Source: Acidobacteriota bacterium (GTDB lineage: Bacteria; Acidobacteriota; Vicinamibacteria; Vicinamibacterales; CAVVIG01). Taken from it: a stretch of DNA of 40,869 nt. Location: positions 1 to 40,869 of the forward strand of contig JADZED010000071.1 of assembly GCA_020850715.1 (NCBI GenBank), in the 5' to 3' direction. Shown piece by piece: positions 15,286-24,066 of this stretch; the stretch's first letter is position 1; each line of letters starts with the position of its first letter. Position numbers and translations under genes: made by a program. The notes beneath the pieces were generated by a model. It saw nothing but the letters and a program-made list of their open reading frames with translations. It made no database searches and had not been told where the DNA came from.

Positions 15286-16797
15286 AGCGTTCGCGCCGCC
15301 TCATCACTGGTCGGACCGATTGCCCTCGTGCTGCTCTGCGTCGCGCGGGGCGCGGCGACGCAGGCGCCCGCGCCGGGCGGCGCCATCGCGCTCCTTTCGA
15401 GCGACGGCCGCCGCTCGCTGCCGACGACGATGATCGGCGATCAGGAATTTGCGGGGCTCGACGATCTCGCCGCGGCGTTCCACCTGGCCGTGCAGGAGGA
15501 GTCGGGCGCCATCACGGTCGCCTACAAAGGAAGGATCGTCATCCTGACGCCCGATCAGGCGCTCGCCTCGGTGGCGGGCCGTCTGGTCTCGCTGCCGGCG
15601 GGGCCAGTGCGCTCGGGACGGCGCTGGCTGGTGCCGCTCGAGTTCGTGAGCCGCGCGCTCGCGCCCATCTACGACGTCCGCCTCGACCTCCGCAAGCCCG
15701 CACGCCTGCTGATCGTCGGCGATCTGCGTGTGCCGCGGCTCACGGCGCGATACGAGTCGGTCGGCGGCGCCGGACGGCTCACGATCGACGCCGCGCCCCG
15801 CACGCCGAGCGCCGTCGTGCAGGAGGCCGGCCGCCTGACGATCCGCTTCGACGCCGACGCCATCGACGCGCCCGATCCGCTCCTGGCGCCCCAGCCGCCC
15901 GCGTCCCTCGTGCGGTCGGCGCGCGCCGCGGGCCCGGTCACCGTCGTGGTGGAGCTCGGGTCGCAGGTGGAGGGCGTCCGCTCGTCGGCCGAGCAGACCG
16001 ATGCCGCGACCAGGCTGACGATCGATCTGGTCGCCGGCGCGGCGCCGGCCGAATCGGGTGCGACCGCGCCCGCCGCGCCGGCCGGGCTGCCGCCCGCGCT
16101 CGCGCCGGTGAGGCCGGCGCTCCGCACGATCGCGATCGACGCGGGGCACGGCGGCGACGACGACGGCGTGATCGGCCCTGGCGGATCGAGAGAGAAGGAC
16201 GTCACGCTGGCCATCGCCGAGCGGCTCAAGACGTCGATCGAGAGCCGCCTCGGCATCCGTGTGCTGCTGACGCGCGACGCCGATCGGCTGATGGCGCTCG
16301 ACGAGCGTACCGCACTGGCGAACAACAACAAGGCGGACCTCTTCATCAGCCTGCACGCCAACGGGGCGCTGCGCGCCGACGCCTCCGGCGCCACGATCTA
16401 CTCCGCTTCGTTCGCGCGCGACGCCGAGGAAGAGGCGCGGGCGTCGGCGGCGCCCGAGCGGCTGCCGGCCTTGGGCGGCGGCCTCCGCGATATCGAGCTC
16501 GTGAAGTGGGATCTGGCCCAGAGCCGCCACGCCGGCGAATCCGCGGCCTTCGCCCGCCTGCTCGAGGAGGCGCTGAGCGCGCGCGTGCCGATGGCAGCGC
16601 CGGCCGTGGAGCAGGCGCCGCTGCGGGTCCTCCAGTCGGCCAATATGCCCGCCGTCCTGGTCGAAATGGGATTCCTCACCAATCCGGCGCAGGAGCAGGC
16701 GCTCGGCTCGACCGAGTTCCAGTCGGCCCTGGTGCAGGGCATCTACGACAGCCTCGTCCGCTTCCGCGACAGGCTCGCCGCGGGAGGCACGCCGTGA
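15283..16797 (+). CDS. N-acetylmuramoyl-L-alanine amidase with AMIN domain (AmiC-like)
   Basis: 504 residues, periplasmic, splits the MurNAc-L-Ala bond of peptidoglycan during cell separation. TTG start with no good ribosome site, then a signal peptide (about 1-26). Residues about 35-135 resemble the copper amine oxidase N-terminal-like module (two beta/alpha repeats). About 150-250 is an AMIN-type beta domain that targets septal wall. About 282-500 is amidase_3 with all zinc ligands visible: DAGHGG (His), REKD (Glu), SLHAN (His), and the catalytic Glu in VLVEMGFLTN. Its stop overlaps the GerMN gene start (GTGA), so the two are coupled. The AMIN plus amidase_3 call is firm; the oxidase-like module is moderate. 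Confidence 0.93.
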   Translation: MSVRAASSLVGPIALVLLCVARGAATQAPAPGGAIALLSSDGRRSLPTTMIGDQEFAGLDDLAAAFHLAVQEESGAITVAYKGRIVILTPDQALASVAGRLVSLPAGPVRSGRRWLVPLEFVSRALAPIYDVRLDLRKPARLLIVGDLRVPRLTARYESVGGAGRLTIDAAPRTPSAVVQEAGRLTIRFDADAIDAPDPLLAPQPPASLVRSARAAGPVTVVVELGSQVEGVRSSAEQTDAATRLTIDLVAGAAPAESGATAPAAPAGLPPALAPVRPALRTIAIDAGHGGDDDGVIGPGGSREKDVTLAIAERLKTSIESRLGIRVLLTRDADRLMALDERTALANNNKADLFISLHANGALRADASGATIYSASFARDAEEEARASAAPERLPALGGGLRDIELVKWDLAQSRHAGESAAFARLLEEALSARVPMAAPAVEQAPLRVLQSANMPAVLVEMGFLTNPAQEQALGSTEFQSALVQGIYDSLVRFRDRLAAGGTP

Positions 16798-17369
16798 CGA
16801 CAAAGCAGAAGTCGCTCGCCGGCGCGGCCGCGCTCGCGGCATGCGCCGCCGGCTGGCTCGGCTACGCTGCGCTGTTCCGGACCGAGGCGCTGGCGCCTCT
16901 CGCGGCGGACGGCACCGCCACGGTCGAATCGCCGCCGGCGCCGGCCCGGAAGATCAAGGCGCGGCTCTTCTATGTCGCCCCCGATGGCCGCGGGCTCGTG
17001 AGCGTCGAGCGCGAGGTGCCCTTCGGCGAAGGCACGGCGGCGCAGGCGCAGGCGATCGTCGAGGCCCAGATCGCGCCGGTGGGCGATCCCCTGTTGTCGG
17101 CGGTGCCGCCGGGAACGGCGCTGCGATCGGTGTTCATCACCGAGCGAGGCGACGCCTATGTGGACCTCAGCGGCGAGGCCGCCTCGGCGCATCCCGGGGG
17201 CACGCTCAACGAACTGCTGACCGTCTACACGATCGTGAACGCGGTGACGACGAATCTGCCGGCCGTCTCGGGCGTGCAGATTCTGGTGGGCGGGCGCGAG
17301 GTGGACACGCTGGCCGGCCACGTCGACCTGCGCCGCCCGCTCACGCGCGATCTCTCCTGGGTACAATAG
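16794..17369 (+). CDS. GerMN-domain exported protein
   Basis: 191 residues, GTG start overlapping the amidase stop by four bases. An N-terminal hydrophobic segment (about 8-28) is a signal or membrane anchor, then a short linker and one GerMN domain (about 55-180): KARLFYVAPDG opening, LRSVFITERGDAYVDLSGE core and GVQILVGGREVDTLAGHVDL close. GerMN domains occur in spore germination GerM and in many non-sporulating bacteria next to amidases and rph; they are thought to bind peptidoglycan or partners in the envelope. Pairing with an amidase here supports a wall-related role. Its last codons contain the TACAAT promoter for rph. Confidence 0.88.
   Translation: MTTKQKSLAGAAALAACAAGWLGYAALFRTEALAPLAADGTATVESPPAPARKIKARLFYVAPDGRGLVSVEREVPFGEGTAAQAQAIVEAQIAPVGDPLLSAVPPGTALRSVFITERGDAYVDLSGEAASAHPGGTLNELLTVYTIVNAVTTNLPAVSGVQILVGGREVDTLAGHVDLRRPLTRDLSWVQ
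17362..17367 (+). promoter_or_regulatory. -10 box TACAAT for rph, inside the end of the GerMN gene
   Basis: TACAAT overlaps the last sense codons of the GerMN gene, about 95 bp before the rph ATG. It would let rph and ogt be transcribed apart from the amidase. No -35 is apparent. Confidence 0.4.
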
Positions 17370-17462
17370 GCTGCGCCGGCGCCGCGCCCGCCGGGCATAT
17401 CCGCCGTGCAGGCCGCCGAGTCTGCCGCCACTGCGCAGGCCGCGGCCTGCTGCTGGAGTCGC

Positions 17463-18194
17463 ATGCGATCCGACCACCGTCCGCCCGACCAGCTTCGCGA
17501 CACGACCCTCACGCCCAACTACCTGCCGCACGCCGAAGGCTCGGTCTTCATCGAGGTCGGCCGCACCAAGGTGATCTGCACGGCGAGCGTCGAGGATCGC
17601 GTGCCCCCGTTCCTCCGCAACACGGGCAAAGGGTGGGTGACCGCCGAGTACGGCATGCTGCCGCGTGCCACCAGCACGCGGACGCAGCGCGAGGCCTCGA
17701 CGGGCAAGGTCGGCGGGCGCACCCACGAGATCCAGCGGCTGATCGGCCGCTCGCTCCGCTCGGTGACGCGCCTCGCCGCGCTCGGCGAGCGCACGGTCTG
17801 GATCGACTGCGACGTCATCCAGGCCGACGGCGGCACGCGCACCGCGTCGATTACCGGGGCCTTCGTTGCGCTCGCCCTGGCGCTCGAGAAGATGCGGGCG
17901 CGGGACATGATTCGCGCGATCCCGCTGGCCGACTACGTCGCCGCGACGAGCGTCGGCATCGTCGATGGCGAGCCGCTGCTCGATCTCGCCTACGACGACG
18001 ACAGCCGGGCGGAGGTCGACATGAACGTGGTGAAGACCGGCGACGGCCGCTTCATCGAGGTGCAGGGCACGGCCGAGGCGATGCCCTTCGGCCGCCAGGC
18101 GCTCGTGACGCTGCTCGATCTGGCGGATGGCGGCATCCAGCAGCTCGTCGAGAAGCAGCGGGCCATCGTCGGGCATCTGGTGAAGGGCGCATGA
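17463..18194 (+). CDS. rph: Ribonuclease PH
   Basis: 243 residues, close to the usual length for this phosphate-dependent 3'-5' exoribonuclease that trims tRNA precursors and structured RNAs as a hexamer. Characteristic features: an N-terminal [13 protein letters not shown] variant of the R-x-DGR-x-x-D-x-LR motif, [23 protein letters not shown] with the phosphate-binding Arg residues, and [22 protein letters not shown] at 17463 fits the family N-terminus; in-frame starts continue to 17406 but would add an unrelated Ala-rich tail. Its stop overlaps ogt by four bases (ATGA). In many bacteria rph is followed by rdgB; here rdgB is about 6 kb away on the other strand. Confidence 0.95.
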   Translation: MRSDHRPPDQLRDTTLTPNYLPHAEGSVFIEVGRTKVICTASVEDRVPPFLRNTGKGWVTAEYGMLPRATSTRTQREASTGKVGGRTHEIQRLIGRSLRSVTRLAALGERTVWIDCDVIQADGGTRTASITGAFVALALALEKMRARDMIRAIPLADYVAATSVGIVDGEPLLDLAYDDDSRAEVDMNVVKTGDGRFIEVQGTAEAMPFGRQALVTLLDLADGGIQQLVEKQRAIVGHLVKGA

Positions 18195-18718
18195 TTCTCC
18201 ATCACGCCGAGCTGCAGACGCCGCTCGGCGGGATGTTCGCCCTCGCCTCGGAGGCGGGGCTCTGCGCGCTCGAGTTCGGCACGGTTCCGCGCCGCGATCG
18301 GCTCGACGCGCGGCTGCGGCGATGGTTGGCGCCGTTCGAGATCCGCAACGGCGCGTCGGCGACGATCCAGCGGGTGCGCGAGTGGCTGCGGCGGTACTTC
18401 GACGGAGAGGACGCGCCCCCCTCCGGCGTCGTGCTCCAGATGCTCGGCACGCCCTTCGAGCGGCGCGTGTGGACGGCGCTGCTGGCCATTCCGCCGGGCG
18501 AGACGCGCAGCTACGGCGCGATCGCGCGCGCGCTCGGCGCGCCCGGTGCGTCGCGCGCGGTCGGCCTCGCCAACGGCGCCAATCCGCTCGCGATCATCGT
18601 CCCCTGCCACCGCGTCGTCGGCGCGAACGGCGCGCTGACCGGCTACGGCGGCGGGCTCGATCGCAAGGCGTGGCTGCTGAATCACGAGGCCCGCTGGCGG
18701 AGCGGCCGGCTGTTCTGA
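18191..18718 (+). CDS. ogt: Methylated-DNA-protein-cysteine methyltransferase
   Basis: 175 residues. Suicide DNA-repair protein that moves the alkyl group from O6-alkylguanine to its own Cys. The active site [10 protein letters not shown] (Cys near 139) is intact. [14 protein letters not shown] is the recognition helix-turn-helix, [14 protein letters not shown] holds the Asn hinge and Arg finger, and [14 protein letters not shown] is the C-terminal signature. The N-terminal part is the usual ribonuclease-H-like lobe. Start ATG overlaps the rph stop (ATGA), so synthesis is probably coupled to rph, with no sign of Ada-type alkylation control. Convergent with the metalloprotease gene across a repeat-containing 131-bp gap. 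Confidence 0.95.
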   Translation: MILHHAELQTPLGGMFALASEAGLCALEFGTVPRRDRLDARLRRWLAPFEIRNGASATIQRVREWLRRYFDGEDAPPSGVVLQMLGTPFERRVWTALLAIPPGETRSYGAIARALGAPGASRAVGLANGANPLAIIVPCHRVVGANGALTGYGGGLDRKAWLLNHEARWRSGRLF

Positions 18719-18766
18719 CCGGGCGGGGGGACCAGACACGGTCGTCACGAAGGAACGGAGAGCACG

Positions 18767-18829
18767 CACGAACGGTCACGAAGTTCTCGCGTCCGCGGCG
18801 GGAGCGGCGTGAACTTCGTGACCTTCGTG
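18767..18829. repeat. Long imperfect inverted repeat of the TCACGAAG type
   Basis: Inner arms GGTCACGAAGTTC (18774-18786) and GAACTTCGTGACC (18811-18823) are perfect complements around a 24-nt spacer. CACGAA (18767-18772) and TTCGTG (18824-18829) extend the stem with a one-base bulge. A further GTCACGAAGG lies at 18744-18753. It may end both convergent genes, or be one copy of a dispersed palindromic repeat. Confidence 0.65.
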
Positions 18830-18849
18830 TCATCGTGGCGAGTCGGCCC

Positions 18850-21327
18850 TCAGAAGCCGAGCGGCGCGCCCGGCGGCTCAGGATAGCCCGACCGCGGGCG
18901 CCGGCCCCACGCCGGGATCACCGAAGCGGGCGCGTTTGCCGACGGGTTCTGCAGGTAGCGCGCGATGTCGCGCTCGGCCTGGCGGTAGTGCGCGTCGACG
19001 ATCGGATCCTCGTCGTGGCGGTTTGCCAGCTCGGCCTGGAGCCGGGCGAGGCGATCGAGCACCACCGCGCGGACTTCCGGCGTCGCACTCGCGCTGCCGC
19101 CCATCATCATCAGGGCGTCGAGCGCCGTGCGCTGCGCCACCTGGCGCAGCGCCCGATCGCCCGGCTGCGCGTCGCGCGGCGCGCCCCAGGTGCTCGTCAT
19201 CACCTGATCGAGCAGTTCGGGCAGCGTCAGCGCGTTCGCCTGGCGGGTGCCGAACGCGACCAGCCGCGCGCCGGTCTCCGGGTCGAGCAGTTGCTCCAGC
19301 ACGATCCCCGAGAGGATCCGCGCCGCGCGGAGCTGATCGAAGGCGTAGCCGCCGGCCATATCTTCGAGGGCCGGGGTGGGCGGCGGCGTCAGCACCGCCA
19401 GCAGCTTCTCGGGCATCGCCAGCCCCGCCGGCTGGATGATCTGCATCAGCAGCCCGACGATCTCGCGCTGCATGGCCGCCGGCACGATCTCGGTCGGCGG
19501 CAGCGTGTCCCCCTTCACGACGAGGTTGTGGTACATGCCGCCGACGTAGCGGACCGCCGCGTCGACCGCCCACCGATGGTGCAGGTAGACCATCCACAGG
19601 CGCATGTCGCGCAGATCGCCAATCGCCTCGCCGGGCTGGAGCAGGTCGGGCCCATAGTGGTCGAGCATGATCCTGCGCGCGGCGATCGTCTCTTTGAGAT
19701 ACTCGACCGGCGACGCCAGGTCGTCATAGCGGTTCCACCGCGGATCGCTCGACGCGGTGAAGGTGAGCTTCTTGGCGCGCATCTCGCGGATGATCGCCTC
19801 GAGCCCGGCCTTCTCCTTGTCCGGCGGGAAGACGGTGTAGGCGTACCGGATGACGAGCTTGTCGTACTCGCCGATCGAGGTCTGGAACGCGTCGCTCAGA
19901 TCGAGCTTGCCGTCGGCGGTGACCCTCACGCGCGGCGTCGGGTACTCCATGACCGAGGCGCGCCCTTCCATGCTCGACACCCAGTTGTGCTGCACGCCGA
20001 GGCCGTGGCCGACCTCGTGCGCGCCGAGCAGCGCCTGCCGCTGCAGCATCAGGTTCTGGCCGCCGCGGTTCAGCGCGGCGCCGGCCGCCTGGAACCCGGC
20101 CAGCATCGCGTCGTCGGGCATCACGAAGGCGCCGTCGGTGGTGCCGGCCGGATCGTAGGCCGACCAGTAGTCGCCCATCGTGCGGATGCGGTGCGAGTCG
20201 AGGTGCACCTTCGCGCCGAGCACCTCGCCGGTGCGCGGATCGCTGTAGGCGCCGCTGCTCGAGAAGCCGCGCTCGTCGCGATCGATCCAGAGCAGCCAGG
20301 CGTAGCGGATGTCCATCGGATCCATGTCGGGCGTGGGATCACGCACCTCGACGGCGTTGCGGAAGCCGGCTGCCTCGAACGCCGCGTTCCACCACAGGAC
20401 GCCGCGCCGCACGGCGCTGCGCGCCGGCTCGGGAATCGCGGTGTCGAGGTAGTAGACCAGCGGCTGCTTCGGCTCGCTGATCGCGGCGCTGGGATCCTTC
20501 TTCTCGAGCCGCCACCGGCCCACCCATTCCACCGACATGTCCCCGTCGAACGGCGCCGAATAGTCCTTGAACCGCATCGCGTTGACGCCAATGCGCGGGT
20601 CGGCCACGCGCGGCGTGTAGCCGGTGGGCGCTTCGAGGAACGAGTGATGGATCCTGAGCGTCAGCGAGGTCGGGTCGGGCGCGACCGCGCGGACGTTGAC
20701 GCCCGGGTTGTCACCCGCGTAGGTGGCCGTGATCTCGACCTCGGTGTTCTTCGGGAACGCCTTGGTGCGCGCGGGATAGAAGCTGCTGCGGCCCGCGTCG
20801 AACCGGAAGGTCCCTTCGTTGCGCCCCCGCAGCGACGCCTCGATGCCGGGCGCATCGCGCATGAACAGCGGCGTGGCGTCGACCAGCACCCTGCCGGCTT
20901 CCTCGGCCTCGATCGGCAGCGACGCGATCACCGACACCGGGAACGAGTCGGCGACGTTGCGCGCGCTGTCGGGCAGGTTGCTCAGCGCGCGGTACCGGAG
21001 CTGCTGCTGCACCACCTGCACGCGCGGCGCACCGGTGCGCTCGAAGCGGATGACCAGCGAGCGCGCGATGCCGCGGTCCATGCCGATCTCGACCGACCCG
21101 GGACTGGTCGCGTACTGCACGTAATACAGCACGTCCTCGCCGAACTTCGAGATCTCCATCAGCGCGCGCCCGCGCGCCGCGTCCAGATACAAAGGCAGGA
21201 ACCCGTCGAGGCGCTGGAGCCCCGCCGTGCGCTGCGCGATGGTGGCCGCCGGCTGCGGCGCCTGCGCCGCGGCGGGGACCGCCAGTAGAGAAGTTGCCAG
21301 TAGTAGACCGAGTGCAGCCCGTCTCAT
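18850..21327 (-). CDS. Secreted zinc metalloprotease, DUF5117/DUF5118 type
   Basis: 825 residues from the ATG at 21327, preceded at 7 nt by GGGAGG and followed by a Sec signal (LGLLLATSLLAVPAAAQA); an upstream ATG at 21357 would overlap the previous gene and delay the signal. Residues about 30-130 look like the DUF5118 prodomain-like region, about 130-370 like DUF5117, and the catalytic part has LLGAHEVGHGLGVQHNW near 434-450, an extended HExxH-GxxH metzincin-like zinc site, followed by SVMEYPTPRV as a Met-turn-like motif. The C-terminal 350 residues are helical. Expected to be periplasmic or outer-membrane associated; substrate unknown. It lies 26 bp after the molybdenum hydroxylase large subunit, so shared transcription is likely. 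Confidence 0.9.
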   Translation of the reverse strand: MRRAALGLLLATSLLAVPAAAQAPQPAATIAQRTAGLQRLDGFLPLYLDAARGRALMEISKFGEDVLYYVQYATSPGSVEIGMDRGIARSLVIRFERTGAPRVQVVQQQLRYRALSNLPDSARNVADSFPVSVIASLPIEAEEAGRVLVDATPLFMRDAPGIEASLRGRNEGTFRFDAGRSSFYPARTKAFPKNTEVEITATYAGDNPGVNVRAVAPDPTSLTLRIHHSFLEAPTGYTPRVADPRIGVNAMRFKDYSAPFDGDMSVEWVGRWRLEKKDPSAAISEPKQPLVYYLDTAIPEPARSAVRRGVLWWNAAFEAAGFRNAVEVRDPTPDMDPMDIRYAWLLWIDRDERGFSSSGAYSDPRTGEVLGAKVHLDSHRIRTMGDYWSAYDPAGTTDGAFVMPDDAMLAGFQAAGAALNRGGQNLMLQRQALLGAHEVGHGLGVQHNWVSSMEGRASVMEYPTPRVRVTADGKLDLSDAFQTSIGEYDKLVIRYAYTVFPPDKEKAGLEAIIREMRAKKLTFTASSDPRWNRYDDLASPVEYLKETIAARRIMLDHYGPDLLQPGEAIGDLRDMRLWMVYLHHRWAVDAAVRYVGGMYHNLVVKGDTLPPTEIVPAAMQREIVGLLMQIIQPAGLAMPEKLLAVLTPPPTPALEDMAGGYAFDQLRAARILSGIVLEQLLDPETGARLVAFGTRQANALTLPELLDQVMTSTWGAPRDAQPGDRALRQVAQRTALDALMMMGGSASATPEVRAVVLDRLARLQAELANRHDEDPIVDAHYRQAERDIARYLQNPSANAPASVIPAWGRRPRSGYPEPPGAPLGF

Positions 21328-21353
21328 TGTCAGACCTCCCGAATGTACGACCT

Positions 21354-23552
21354 TCATGCCAGTGCCGCTCTCACCCGCTCCGCCGTGAAGGGGACCGTCC
21401 GGAGACGGACCCCGGTTGCATCGAACACCGCGTTGGCGAGCGCCGCCGCCACCGGCGCGGCCGCCGCTTCGCCCGCGCCGAACATCCGCTCGCCGGGCCG
21501 ATCGATCAGCACCACGTCGATCTCGGGCGCTTCCGGGAAGCGCAGCACCGGATAGCTCGCCCAGTCGACGCTCGCCACCCGCGCCCGGTCGAAGCGGACC
21601 TCCTCGTGCAGGGCCCGGCTCAGCGTCTGCACGATGCAGCCTTCGATCTGGTTGCGCAGCGCGTCGGGATTCACCACGAGCCCGCAGTCGTGCGCGCAGG
21701 AGACGCGGCGCACCGCCATGCGTCCGGTGGCGGGATCGACGGCGACCTCCATGGCCATGGCCACGTAGTTCTCGGCCTGCTTGTAGCGCACGTAGGCGAT
21801 GCCGCGCCCGACGCGCAGCCCGCCGGCCGCCGCCACCCGGTTCGGCGCCGGCCGGCTCTGCCAGCCGAAGGCGCCGGCCGCCCGCGCGATCACCTCGATC
21901 GCGCGCGGATCGTCGAGCCGCGCGAGCCGGAACTGCACGGCGTCGGCGCCGGCCAGCACGGCCAGCTCGTCGGCCATGCTCTCGACGGCGAACGTATTGG
22001 CGATCTTGCCCGGCGCGCGCAGGTTCGAGAGCGCCAGCGGCGTCTCCTTGACCCAGTGCACGAGGACGCGCACGTTGTCCGCCCTGTACGGGGGGTCGCC
22101 GTTCTGCGTGACCGCCCCGGCGTTGGTGCCCTGCTCCTGCGCGAGGCCGGCGGCATCGGCTGCCAGCAGCGGCCGGGCGCCGGGCGCCGCGTTCGGCACC
22201 CACATCTCGGTGTCCCACGCGGCGATGTTCCCCGACCGATCGAGCGCGGCGCGCACGTCGAGCAGCTGCTGCGGTCCCTTCGGGTCCCAGCCGGTCTCGT
22301 CCTGGCGCGACCACTGGACGCGCACCGGCTGCCCGAGCGTCTTGGACAGCAGCACGGCGTCGGCGGCCGCGTGATCGCCGCCGTTGGTGCCGTACGATCC
22401 CGAGCCGTCCATGAACACCACCCGGACGTCGGCCGCGGCGAAGCCGAACACGCGCGCCAGCGTCGCCCGCATGGCGTGCGTCCCTTGAGACGACGACCAC
22501 ACCGTCGCCCTGCCGCCGCGCACGTCGGCGACCGCGCACGCGGGTCCGAGCGACGCGTGGCTCTGGAACGGCCAGAAGTAGCTGGCCGACACCAATCGCA
22601 CGGCGCCAGCAAGCGCCGCCACGGCATCGCCGCGCTCGACGATCGCCTGATCGCGTTCGATCGGCGCGCTTCGCGTCCAGCGATCGAGCTCCTCGCTGCC
22701 CGGCAGCGTCCGCGTCTCGCGCCAGACGGCGCGGAGCGCTCCCGCCGCCCTGACCGCCGCCCATTCGTCCTTCGCGACCACGGCGAGGAAATCCTCGATC
22801 CGGACGATGCGGACGCCGGAGATGCCGCCGATCGACGATTCGTCGACCGAGACCAGCGTCGCGCCCGGCGCCGCCGGCCGAATCACGCGCGCGTGCAGCA
22901 TGTCCGGCAGCGTGAAATCGTGCACGTAGAGATGCCGGCCCGTACTCTTGGCGGGCACGTCGGGGCGCGGCAACGATCGGCCGACCACCGCGTAGGTCGA
23001 CGGCGCGCGCAGCGGCGCGTTCGGATCAACGGTGAGTGCGAGGCGCCGATCGCCCACGAGCTCGCCGATGGCGGCGCCGGCGCCGCCGCGCGCCGGCCGC
23101 ACGATGCCGTCCGCGATGGCGAGCTCGGCGGGCGGCACGCCGAGCCTCGCGGCGGCGAGCGACAGCAACGCCTGGCGCGCCGTCGCGGCCGCCTGGCGGA
23201 CCTCGGCGCCGCCGCGCGTCAGCCCGTTGCTGCCGCCGGTGCTCCCCTGATCGGGGCACAACGCGGTGTCGCCGTCGATCACGCGAATCCGCTCGGCCGG
23301 CACGCCGAGCTCCTCGCCCGCCAGCTGCGCGATGGCGACGCGCAGCCCGGTGCCGACGTCGACCTTGCCCGAGTACACCGTGACCGAGCCGTCGGCGTGA
23401 ACCGCGAGAAAGCTGTCGACCTGCGCGGGATCGAGCGGCTTGCCGGGCGCCCCCTGCGCGCGGGCGTGCCGCGGCCGCAGCGGCCCGCAGGCGAACGAGA
23501 CGATCAGCACGCCGCCGGCCCTGAGCAGATCGCGCCGCGAGAGCGAAGGCAT
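21354..23552 (-). CDS. Molybdopterin-binding subunit of a xanthine dehydrogenase-family hydroxylase (IorB-like)
   Basis: 732 residues. A twin-arginine-type leader, SRRDLLRAGG plus a hydrophobic stretch, indicates folded export to the periplasm with cofactor. The rest is the Mo-binding large subunit: QDETGWDPKGPQQLLDVRAA, CAHDCGLVVNPDALRNQIEG and GAGEAAAAPVAAALANA near the C-terminus, where the Glu of GxGE is the expected active-site base. The order resembles isoquinoline 1-oxidoreductase/aldehyde dehydrogenase IorB types, which need only a 2Fe-2S partner; no FAD subunit or cofactor-insertion gene is adjacent. ATG at 23552 is 20 nt after the stop of the ferredoxin subunit; a GTG at 23579 would overlap that stop. 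Substrate (N-heterocycle or aldehyde) cannot be read. Confidence 0.9.
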   Translation of the reverse strand: MPSLSRRDLLRAGGVLIVSFACGPLRPRHARAQGAPGKPLDPAQVDSFLAVHADGSVTVYSGKVDVGTGLRVAIAQLAGEELGVPAERIRVIDGDTALCPDQGSTGGSNGLTRGGAEVRQAAATARQALLSLAAARLGVPPAELAIADGIVRPARGGAGAAIGELVGDRRLALTVDPNAPLRAPSTYAVVGRSLPRPDVPAKSTGRHLYVHDFTLPDMLHARVIRPAAPGATLVSVDESSIGGISGVRIVRIEDFLAVVAKDEWAAVRAAGALRAVWRETRTLPGSEELDRWTRSAPIERDQAIVERGDAVAALAGAVRLVSASYFWPFQSHASLGPACAVADVRGGRATVWSSSQGTHAMRATLARVFGFAAADVRVVFMDGSGSYGTNGGDHAAADAVLLSKTLGQPVRVQWSRQDETGWDPKGPQQLLDVRAALDRSGNIAAWDTEMWVPNAAPGARPLLAADAAGLAQEQGTNAGAVTQNGDPPYRADNVRVLVHWVKETPLALSNLRAPGKIANTFAVESMADELAVLAGADAVQFRLARLDDPRAIEVIARAAGAFGWQSRPAPNRVAAAGGLRVGRGIAYVRYKQAENYVAMAMEVAVDPATGRMAVRRVSCAHDCGLVVNPDALRNQIEGCIVQTLSRALHEEVRFDRARVASVDWASYPVLRFPEAPEIDVVLIDRPGERMFGAGEAAAAPVAAALANAVFDATGVRLRTVPFTAERVRAALA

Positions 23553-23571
23553 GGCCGGCCCCACCCGTCCT

Positions 23572-24033
23572 CTAGGCACGCGAGGCGCGAATCACGGCGC
23601 GCAGGATGCGTGTGTGCGTGCCGCAGCGGCACAGGTTGCCGGCAAGAGCCTGCCTCACCTCGTCGGCGGTCGGCGCCGGCGTTTCAGAAAGGAATGCGGC
23701 GGCGGCCATGATCATGCCGCTCGTGCAGTAGCCGCACTGCGCGGCCTGCTCCGCGATGAACGCCGCCTGCAGCCGATCGGGGCGGTCGGGCGTGCCGAGC
23801 CCCTCGATCGTCGTGATCGCCTGCCCGGCAGCGCGCGCGATCGGCAGCGTGCAGGAACGCACGGCGCGGCCCTGGACGAGCACCGTGCAGGCGCCGCACT
23901 GGCCGAGGCCGCAGCCGTACTTGGTCCCGTGCGCCCCGAGCGCGCCGCGCAGCACGTACAACAACGGCTGCGCGGGATCCCACGAATCGATCGAGACCGG
24001 CGCGCCGTTCAGTCGAAACGCGTACATGGGCAT
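23572..24033 (-). CDS. (2Fe-2S)-binding subunit of the molybdenum hydroxylase (IorA-like)
   Basis: 153 residues, the full length for this family. The N-terminal plant-ferredoxin domain has Cys 41, 46, 49 and 61 (CGLGQCGAC ... C). The C-terminal helical domain has the second cluster in QCGYCTSG and NLCRCGTH. It passes electrons from the molybdenum site to an acceptor. It has no signal of its own and would ride out with the twin-arginine leader of its partner. The start follows a GAGGGG site. It is 33 bp downstream of rdgB and 20 nt before the large subunit. Confidence 0.94.
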   Translation of the reverse strand: MPMYAFRLNGAPVSIDSWDPAQPLLYVLRGALGAHGTKYGCGLGQCGACTVLVQGRAVRSCTLPIARAAGQAITTIEGLGTPDRPDRLQAAFIAEQAAQCGYCTSGMIMAAAAFLSETPAPTADEVRQALAGNLCRCGTHTRILRAVIRASRA

Positions 24034-24066
24034 GAGCCGCCCCTCGTGGAATGCCGGTGTGGCCTC

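Noticed and set aside
18850..22764. 1304-residue extended metalloprotease
   Set aside because: The first 480 residues lie inside the molybdenum hydroxylase gene in another frame; the signal peptide and ribosome site fix the start at 21327.
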